Below, in pieces: positions 56,201 through 64,000 of a stretch of DNA of 64,000 nucleotides. The notes beneath the pieces were generated by a model. That model was given only the letters and a program-made list of their open reading frames with translations. It had not been told where the DNA came from and ran no database searches. The DNA is from Lineus longissimus. Lineage: Eukaryota > Nemertea > Pilidiophora > Heteronemertea > Lineidae. Location: NCBI RefSeq assembly GCF_910592395.1, contig NC_088315.1:15483808-15547807 (forward strand). The letters are read 5' to 3'. The number at the start of each line of letters is the position of its first letter. Positions within the stretch are counted from its first letter, which is position 1. A program made the position numbers and the translations under genes.

Positions 56201-56791
56201 CGGCTGAGTCTAAGCCATAGCACTATGAATGACCTGCTGATAATCAATGCAAATGACCATGTTTGGAAAGAGGATGAACGGGACGAAATAATCGAGAGTG
56301 CCTTGGATGTGTTCATGTGCAAGTGCAGAAAATGTAAGATTGAAACGAGGCAGTTCAATCAAATGGGGAGATGTGTAGTATCAGATCCTTATCCTTCAGA
56401 CCCACCAGTAAATCAAGTGACAGATGTCTCAGATGAAGATGTCCCTCCAGATTCTGACTCTGATTCAGAATCAGATATTGGAGACACAGCTTTTGCTGAA
56501 GCCATAGTGGAAGGTGAGATTATCTTCCAAACACTTGCAGGGTCAGATGATGATGATGATGAGATCGGTCTGAGTTGGGGTAGTGATGATGGGGAGACGG
56601 AGTCACTCTCACTGTCAGCTAATGCCTTTCCTCAGCTTGAAGAACTTGGATTAGCAGGTGGTGAAGCCCAACAACTCGGTGAGACAGAGAGTGGTCATGG
56701 TGATATACTTGAACCAGCCTCCTATGAAGAATCTGAGATGATGGATATAGTAGATGATTCTGATTCTCAGTGGGAAGACATCTCCGACTAA
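53291..56791 (+). pseudogene. hAT-like transposase 2 with two in-frame stops
   Basis: Start ATG 53291 (MALKKKKDDDSSGTV). Exons are 53291-53657, 54066-54425, 54759-55477 and 55568-56791, with GT-AG borders and fitting phase. Exon 1 is a zinc-finger region (YVCGVYCKICARYADR ... WTLKRHLSNSLSH). Exon 2 has LSDGSQARKTGIEKELIY, the first catalytic-core motif of this hAT branch. Exon 3 has SATADGASVNTGKYKGV and TIHCVLHRVELALKDS. The last exon has the dimerisation motif NGQVEAGFSMLTTMLSDRR, then a long acidic C-terminus. Two in-frame stops lie in exon 4 (TAG 55631, TGA 55838), with reading continuing after both. It resembles the hAT branch that gave ZNF862-type host proteins. No TIR pair was found. 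Confidence 0.85.
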
Positions 56792-59111
56792 GTCCAGCAT
56801 AGCAACCTGTTAAAGCATTGGCCTACTCCCATGGTCATTCCATGTGAATTCATACTAGTATCATTATTCAGTTCAAGTGAGTCAGAGACTATCTAACTTG
56901 CCCCAGTAGTGTCCAGAGAGTGGACTGTGGTCAGTCTAACTCTGCCTGTCAGTGTCCCACTACTCTTTTCTTCGTCCAATCCCATGATACAGTAATGTTT
57001 TAATTCCTAAGTAGTTACATACATGTACATGATAGTATATTTGAGTTGAGGCAGTGTAAGTAACTGTTGAATATCTTTATCTTATCAAAGGCAGGTGTCA
57101 TGTTTTAAATCTTCATTTCCAGTCAAAACAGCCTCCTGCCTAAGTTTTTAAAATAGAGGAAGAGAATGACTAGAAATGATCATTGTGTGAGTGACCCGGC
57201 ACTGACCAAGTCTTTGGTTGAATCACTGTGAGATAGAAAATAACACTGCAGTGAGTGATGTGTTTCTGACAGTAATTGTAGTCAAACTATGTTAACTTTC
57301 TTTAGTTTAGTTTTTGTGCCCACACAGACATGTTCGCTTGTGAGGCATTACAACAATAGGGGGGTGATTGGATTTTTTCATAAATCTACAACAGAGCACA
57401 CTACTTTTGGGGGGGGGGGCTCTTGGTTATTTAAAAAACAGTAAAACTAGTGCTGCCACCTGACCTACTGTGTTAAAATACCTCACCTATCTTACTTAAG
57501 GATTTTATCATTTACTGTAATTAATAGTTTGTTTTTTACAAGCCTAGTCAATCATCAGGCTGAGGATAATAATGTTTAAGTTTCTTCTTGATGTTTTTAT
57601 TACTGATTTTTATTTTTAATAAATAAAGTTACTGTTCAATTTTGATTAAAATAACTAGTTGTCTTTGTTTTCTCACAGGACAGACTGAGAAAAAGGATGG
57701 ATGTCATGGATGTCCCTAGCCCTGACACAGGCAGTGGCCTACAGTAAAGTGCTGATGCTGAAGCTTTGGTTGAGTGTCGTCCCTCAGTCTCATTTTCTCG
57801 GGTCTCCCACTCTGACTGTTGCACTTCATGTACTGCAGTACAGGTGACAGAATGAAAGGGAATGTATACAAGGCCAGGGGTGGTTACAGTCTGACTGCTA
57901 GTGTTGGCCTATGCAGCAGCTCCTCACTTTATTGCCTGTCTCTCTCCCTTATTGAGAATGGACTCTGCCATATGGGATGATTTAGGAATCAGGTCCTCTT
58001 GTCACAGTCTCATGCTCACCATATTATGCTCACGACTGACTGCAAAGACTAAACAAAGCTTAGCCAGTGCCAGTGGAGCTGTCCTCCCCATTTTTCAGAG
58101 GCTTGGAACTCTCTACTTCTCCCCTAGTTGGCACATTTCCTTCCTCCATCAATCAACTATAAGTCAAAGCTTTCCTTAGTGGTGGTGACACCTTTATAGT
58201 GGGTGTCGGTGTGAATTGAGCAAACTGAAACTACTAAGCTAAGTTAACACTGCTGCACTACACCACACAAAAAGAAGAATAAGCATTAACAAGAAGGACA
58301 TTCGAGGGTGAGGATAGGAATACAGTGCTAACTAAGGAGAAGTAGGCAGGGTTACAGCTACCACCAATGAATTAGTTGAAGTCAAAACAACATATAAAAC
58401 ACACATAGATCATGGTCATGCAATTTAATGACATGTTACATAACAGTACATGCAAACAAGCTGCTCGTCATGCTCCTGCTCTGTGGTGCCGATCCCATCA
58501 ACATGACTTTTCCCCATTACCCGAACTGAGCTCCTAGCTGCTTCAGGGGGTGTGATTTTGGTGTGTGTGATTCACACTCCTAGCATGATTAAGGAGAGTG
58601 AAAAGCCACTCCCCTGCTCTTTTCTCCTGTGATGCACTGCACTCACGAGGCTCGTTACAATACGTTCGGTCCGGGGTTTGTGGACGCATCGGAAAGCAGG
58701 CAAGTATATTGGATTTGTTGTCAAACAATTCTGTTTTTCTCGTCCTAACTTCCAAACATATACAATTTACTGCCCTAACTATTTTCGTTGACTCCTATTG
58801 CACATGACGAACATAAGAATTCGTCCAGAAAATTGTGCTTTTGTGAATATGAGGGCTTTTTCAAATACGAAGCATGCTTGATTTGTAGATTGGTTATGCG
58901 AAGTAAATTTCGTCGCCTTATCGGAATTGATGAAACTCGTTGATATGCCGGTAGGTGCGTGTCGATTGCTAGCTAGCTTGCATTCTTCCTTTGATTGAGG
59001 ATTGATGCCGATTGAAGCCCGGATGTTGTAGGCCGATTGCTGATCTATACGTTTTCTTCTCCGGTTCCATGCAGGCGGGTTCAAATTATTTGGATGGTTT
59101 TGAATTTCAGA
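56792..59111. other. Non-coding region between hAT-2 and the Harbinger genes
   Basis: AATAAATAAAG near 57619 is a plausible polyadenylation signal of hAT-2. A TTTTCTCACAG acceptor-like site lies at 57678. A G10 run lies near 57410. I find no gene in it. Confidence 0.5.
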
Positions 59112-60286
59112 ATGGCACAGAAAAGAAAGAAAAGGGTACACTTTTCAGAAGATGACGACATCATGTTACTTAGAGAAGTTGTCACCCAGAACCCTTTCGT
59201 CGAGGGATCATGGGTCCCGGTGGAGGAAAAATTAAAAGCATCCGCTACAGATGCAAGACCAGCATTGGACGTGGGTGTACGGTGAGTGCGAGAGAGAACT
59301 CTCCTGCTTTTGGCCAAATTTGAAAAGGCCGAGAAAGAGGACATGAAAGTGTGAGTGTGCCGCATCACGAGTAGGCTATAACAAGATGATGCTTCATTAC
59401 ATTCTGTTATCGATGTCGATGTTTTGGTTTATTCATTTTTTTTCATGGGAACTTCTTTCTCCTCCTCACTTGGAAATTTTCTCTCAGTTTAACAAAAAAA
59501 AACACACCAAAGACGACAATCCACCAAATTTCATATCAAAGTCGAGGCCTACCTACCTCTCTAACTGTAATGCCGTCAAGTTATCAACATCTGCGGATTC
59601 CCTTTCTTCACGTGAAGGATTGGCGCTGCAGGTCCTACTACTTGGTTATGAAATAATATTTTCCATTTGTGTTCCTCTCAGGTCTGGAGTCGAACATGAA
59701 TTCGGAGAAAAAGAACAACTTTTCTTGGAAATACCTGACCTTCGTGACGAAGCTGATAGGAATCAAAAGCAGAAAAAACAGGCGAAAGGGGATGAAGAAG
59801 CGAAGGCCAAGGAACTGCGGAAGAAAGCAATGGAAACTCTGTCAGCCCCAGTAGAAGGTTAGTGTATACATTCTAAAGATCATAGGTGGGATCGCTCTGT
59901 CTCTCACCATCTTGATGGTTATAAAGAAAGGTCATGATGTCTGTTTTTTTTGCCAATTTAAGTTTCAATTTGACTGGTCCTTACTGGCTACTACGTGTCC
60001 CTTAAAAAATAATTTCAGGCTAATTACAATTTCAGGTCAAGAAAATGGTGAAAGTGTGGCTGAGCGGAGTAGGACCACGAACAGCAAGGCGCTGGACTTT
60101 TTGGCCGACAAATCTAAGCAAGACCAAGGGCTGCAGCGGGAGGAGATTGAGTTGAAGAAAAAACAACTCGAACTGGATACTGCTCGATTTGACTTGGAGA
60201 AGGATGAAAGGAGGCTGAGGCTTGAGAGTGAAAGAGAAGAGAAGAAGTTTCTGTTGGACATGATGAAGAGGTTTATGGAGAAATGA
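59112..60286 (+). pseudogene. Harbinger-associated Myb/SANT-like DNA-binding protein
   Basis: The frame opens MAQKRKKRVHFSEDDD after TTTCAG. The N-terminal trihelix includes ILLREVV-type sequence (IMLLREVVTQNPF) and SWVPVEEKL. After a stop or shift near 59282 it continues RTLLLLAKFEKAEKEDM-like to about 59349. A second exon from about 59682 (SGVEHEFGEKEQL) ends at GTTAGT near 59860. A third from about 60036 to TGA 60284-60286 is a charged coiled coil (REEIELKKKQLELDTARFDL). This is the accessory Myb-like protein that PIF/Harbinger elements encode next to the transposase; in known systems it helps the transposase bind the TIRs. It converges with the transposase gene on the other strand. Confidence 0.75.
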
Positions 60287-60287
60287 T

Positions 60288-60789
60288 CCGGGCCATGATT
60301 TTCTAATCATCGAATCAATGAACACTAACTTGAACAAGAACGATGGTGGTTCACATTGCATAGATGATATACGACAACATGTTGTTTAAGGCCTCTTTTT
60401 ATTTCCGACATATACTTCCTGATATACATGTACATCAAATACCTGAAATGAGTAGACTACAATGTTTTACCACACAAATTTGTATGTTTACGTTTTGTTA
60501 ACTTTCACCCGTCCATAGTTTAACTTAGGCGGTTAGTCTTTACAGTGAAGTTTTATTTGTCAACTGTTTTGATCAAATTAACTGAAAAATAAAGTCAAGT
60601 CGAAGTTAACTGATTCGTTACCATGGTTACGTTGTTTCTACAGCTGGAACGTCCATTCAATTAAGTTGCAGATACTGCTGAAGAGTTGGGGGCTGAAGTC
60701 CAAAAAAACTCCCCGTTTGACTTCCATATAAACAGGTGTGGCAGTTAGTGAGGATCACAGCAACTATATAATATTTGGCGACTGGCTGG
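60288..60789. other. Spacer between convergent Harbinger genes
   Basis: AT-rich, with AATAAAG near 60590 serving as a possible poly(A) signal for the Myb-like gene. GTTACCATGGTTAC near 60619 is a palindromic X-box-like word. Confidence 0.5.
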
Positions 60790-61556
60790 AGTTACAACTT
60801 TTGATTTTTTTTAAAGTCCAGAAATGCGAAATTCGAAATGATCTTCCCAAATGTCCATTCCACAGAGACTTGGAGCCGGGACATCCTCCTGTTAAATTCG
60901 GCCTCCTGGTCGTTCAGTGCAGCTCCTCCGAACGGCTTCAACAGATAGGGGCGAATCGGGTAGGCACGATCACCATATAACATATACCCAGGAGCTTGAC
61001 GATCCAAAGCCTCGAGCTGGTCAAGCAGCCAACTCATTCTCAGCATGCGGCATCATGACGCCGGCCCTCTACGGGACCATACATGTTCGCAATCATCCCG
61101 TTCGGGGCGGAGACGGACTGAAACTTGTAGCAGTGCTGTCTTTTGTGTCGAATTGGCCGACAGATGGCGCGCGCAAGTCCGTCAATAAAGCCCCAGCAGT
61201 TTTCTATGGGGGCACCCTTGTCTCGTATTGCGTCGGCAAACTCCCGTAGCCTTGGCGGAGCCAACCAGTCCTGGTAGATGGGCGTGCTGATCATAAATGA
61301 GATCAAGCATTCTATTAACAATGTATGATACCTCACTTGGTGTCTTCCAGTGGTCGATTGAGATATCGATCAACCGATTCGGGGAGGCAAGCCGTCTCAA
61401 CAGAACATGTAACGCATCTAAACCATGAACTGAAGTTCCATTTCGGCACGTCACCATTTCTGGGATTTGGAGGGCCAAGCACAACCGCTCCACATCCTGC
61501 CTCTCGAAGCGAAATATGCGGCGGTATGTCTCGTCATCAAGGTCCTGCAGCAACAC
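60790..61556 (-). pseudogene. PIF/Harbinger transposase (HARBI1-like), frameshifted
   Basis: Reading right to left, it opens MLLQDLDDETYRRIFRFER with the helical N-terminal region (LHVLLRRLASPNRLIDIS). After a frame change near 61260 it has NCWGFIDGLARAICRP, with the first catalytic Asp. After another near 61045 it has YMLYGDRAYPIRPYLLKPF, with the second Asp, and FNRRMSRLQVSVEWTFGKI, with the catalytic Glu. These are the DDE landmarks of Harbinger nucleases. Length is shorter than the roughly 350 residues typical. No TIR or 3-bp target repeat was recognised. Confidence 0.88.
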
Positions 61557-61559
61557 GCC

Positions 61560-62370
61560 GAACCGGTACGATTGTCACCGAATCAGAGACAAGGAGTTAT
61601 AGAAGATATGTATACGTTGTACGTATACGTTCGGTTTTCTCAAGGTGATTTGAGATAAGTAAGAACGTATACGTATCTCGATAAGTGATAAGTTTAAGTA
61701 TCGGTATCAGTTGTGCATCTCAACCTCTCTAATGTCAGGTTATCACTGATCACGTTTGCCGCTGTTCCGTAGACTTCTTGTCTAATATTGGTGATTACAT
61801 TTATGAATAACCACAAGACTAGGAATAATGAGTCTGTTCAGGGATTTTGATACAGAGTTGGTGGATATCTTTCCATCGGTATCTTGGAAGATGCAGGGTT
61901 GGGTTAACCCTCCAGGAACCAATTTTGTGTTACCCTCTAGAAGCTAAGATTATTATTCTGATGGTGTAAGTTTGGATGCTGGTGTAAGTTTGGATCAGGG
62001 TCACCATTCTGTAATTGCGTGAGTTACTGTAATAGCTGTCATGTGCCATCATGCTGTAGATTACAGTTATGGTTCTCATGTGCCACCATGCGCGCTTCTA
62101 AAATGTGCAAATAAACGGTCGCCTCGCCAACATTTTTGTGTCCAATATATTTCCAATTTTCTTCACTCTTCTTCCAGACGTATGTCTTTAGCACGGTTAC
62201 ACAGGCAGGTCTATGTACATGTACTACATAGGCTTTCTCTTCACATTACTTCAGTCATGTATATTGGCCCCTATTATCTTCTAAAATCAAGTGATATACA
62301 GACTTTGTGATAATTGTCAATTATTAGTAAATCCAAGGTACAATTCTCAAAACTTCTTTTCTCTTTTTAA
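61560..62370. other. Unassigned, with TATACGTATACG-like palindromes
   Basis: GTATACGTTGTACGTATACG near 61609-61628 and ACGTATACGTATC near 61663 form palindromic words upstream of the Harbinger transposase start (on the minus strand). They could be promoter or subterminal sites. Nothing else is recognised. Confidence 0.4.
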
Positions 62371-62378
62371 TTTATAGT

Positions 62379-63115
62379 TCTCTGGTCCAAAAGGCGATGA
62401 TGAAGTTGACGATGACGATAAGGACTTTTGCCAAGGCGTGGGTATTATGGATTTTGATATTCTTCCCAGTGCCCCAGTGAAACCAATAAAGGGAGATAAC
62501 GCTAAAGCAGAGAGTCTGCATGGGTTACCTACGGTGGACATTGAAGTGTATTTGTGTTATTGTTCTGTAGCGGGAAGACAGTCTTTTGCTTACAACATGG
62601 AGAATCTGAGATGGAACGAAAGGATATCACTTCAAGTTCTGATGAGAGTGCTAGTGGTGATAGTGACACTACAGTGATTTCGGTATGGACAAAATTAACC
62701 TTTCTGATAGTGACAGTGAATTTGAGGAGGAAGCAATGAGTGTTACATTTAAAATAAGAGGGGTCACATTCAATGATGAAAGGCAGAAGACATTAGAGTA
62801 CTGCAGGCAGAACGCAAACGCCACAGCAATTCTTGTGAAGGAGCCAGGCAACATTCAGGACAAGAATGCAACTTTGCCGTAAAGGTGGAAATGGACAGTG
62901 GTTTGAATGTTGCCAGATAAGTTCTAGGGTGCAGAATAAAAGCAATGACCAGTGCTATGAACAAAGGGGAAATTACTTCCATGCGAATCCTGAAGGTGTA
63001 CCGGAAGTATGAGGCTGTCCCCCAAAAGCTCGTTTTCCATGGATACTGTCAAGTGTTCAAGGAAGGACAGTGGCTTCAGGTGGATCCTGATTACAAATAT
63101 GACACGGATATGTGA
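62379..63115 (+). pseudogene. HIRAN-domain-like protein fragment
   Basis: A first exon-like frame follows TTTATAG (62379) with an acidic stretch (GDDEVDDDDKDFCQG). Further on, from about 62685, the frame reads VTFKIRGVTFNDERQKTL, then ILVKEPGNIQDKNA. After a frameshift near 62875 it continues AVKVEMDSG, ending at TGA near 63113. FxxRGVTFNxRQ and the KEPxNxxDxNA motif are landmarks of HIRAN domains, known from SWI/SNF-like helicases and from several transposon proteins. No helicase part follows, so a transposon origin is more likely here. The start is undefined. Confidence 0.5.
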
Positions 63116-63119
63116 ATGA

Positions 63120-64000
63120 AATCATTGATTATTATCTGAAATATATTTCTAATTTTAATAGACTCTTCATCTCATTCACTCCTTCTCCCAGAAACAATTT
63201 AAAACCAAAAAATCAGGGCAACTACAAGCCTTAATTCAAATGGGTGGTCAAGGACATTGTCATCATATAACAAACTGTGATTTATCAGGCACCAACCCTA
63301 TCAGGCACCTTCCAGGTGCTGCCTAAAATTATGACATATCACGAGTTATTACAATAATTATAGAATGTAAAAAAACAAGTCAGACACAAGACTGGCAACT
63401 CCAAAGCGTCAGCAGTCACACTTTGTCCAGTAACAATCAAAACACTACATTTAAATCATTGCACTTTGCAGAAACACATTTCGTTTCCGGTGATTGTTTG
63501 TCATTGTCCAACGTCCATTCCAAAGACCACAATGCCCCATCCCCCCTCCCAGTCCAAACTAACTAACTAGATGTAGTTGAGACCTAGGCTCGTAGGTATG
63601 CGCACATCCCCACTTATCGCGCATTACCTTTTGTGCTCAGTGGCTGTGATCGTTCTAATCTGGGTCAGGAGCTCGGGTTATGGGTGGGGTGCTCAAACTA
63701 CGCTCTGATTCGCTGTAAACGACCAAACCCCGCTAGTTACTCGGTTCAGGAATGAGTTCGAGTTAACCCGGATACACACGACTTCGAATTTTTCATTTCC
63801 GACAATGATTTCTCTGTTTACGAATGTGTTTTGATTTTGAATGTGTTTTGATTTTGACCGATTTCGTCGAGCAAGTTCCGCTAAACTATAAATTCGACGA
63901 TATAATCAGGTATGTAGGATTTAACAATTATATCTTAACTTATATTTCACTACTTTTCACGGAAATCGGTGGTGTCGAAAGTGTTTTATTTGACGAAGGA
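63120..64000. other. Right edge, no recognised gene
   Basis: A 17-bp direct repeat (AATGTGTTTTGATTTTG, about 63822 and 63839) is present. I see no other signal. A gene or element may begin beyond the window. Confidence 0.5.

Noticed and set aside
53038-58605. AAGGAGAGTGAAAAG at 53083 and 58590 as ends of hAT-2
   Set aside because: The copies are in direct, not inverted, orientation, so they do not form hAT termini.
1-64000. tRNA or rRNA genes
   Set aside because: No cloverleaf-like arms or rRNA-like blocks were recognised by eye; a tRNAscan-SE run would be the proper test.

Overview
This window is eukaryotic DNA with spliceosomal GT-AG introns, poly(A) tails and many AT-rich gaps. I see no gene that I can confidently call a host gene. 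Nearly all coding signal comes from transposable elements: three piggyBac elements, two hAT genes, a Tigger/pogo element, a PIF/Harbinger gene pair, tyrosine-recombinase (YR) element fragments, a BEL/Pao LTR-retrotransposon, two LINE fragments, a Kolobok-like element with a THAP-like exon, and two transposase families I cannot name. The mix of families, plus frequent words such as TAGGCCTA and GTACATGTAC, suggests a marine invertebrate, perhaps a deuterostome such as an echinoderm or hemichordate. That is a guess, because no host marker gene is present.

Layout. 1-8.0 kb: a TIR element (364-2555) split by a modular repeat called here HINE-like copy 1, a diverged relative of it at 3.6-4.0 kb, then a multi-exon transposase gene (4.3-8.0 kb) broken by a pogo-type MITE. 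9.6-14.3 kb: a coiled-coil plus DDE-like transposase gene with a frameshift, split by HINE-like copy 2. 16.2-18.4 kb: a YR tail, a PHD-finger ORF and a LINE fragment in one reading frame. 19.2-22.1 kb: piggyBac A. 22.6-27.6 kb: a YR gene carrying a 352-bp tandem duplication and an inserted Tigger. 28.3-30.9 kb: a second YR-element ORF1 split by HINE-like copy 3, which itself holds a Kolobok-like insert. 32.1-52.6 kb: one BEL/Pao pol gene in three pieces, separated by hAT-1 (33.4-39.1 kb) and by piggyBac B and piggyBac C joined through a shared TTAA. PiggyBac B in turn holds HINE-like copy 4, a 4-kb long-TIR element and a LINE. 53.3-56.8 kb: hAT-2. 59.1-61.6 kb: Harbinger Myb-like and transposase genes, convergent. 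62.4-63.1 kb: a HIRAN-like fragment.

Most transposases are dead, with in-frame stops, homopolymer frameshifts or insertions. Several insertions are precise enough to read the original target: TA for Tigger and the MITE, TTAA for piggyBac, 5 bp for hAT-1 and 9 bp for the LINE.

The most unusual item is the HINE-like family. It consists of tandem modules of about 300 bp. Each module carries a CTCF-like motif and a composite nuclear-receptor half-site array. A (GAC)n tract precedes the 3' end. The terminal inverted pairs change together between subfamilies and read outward as splice donors.
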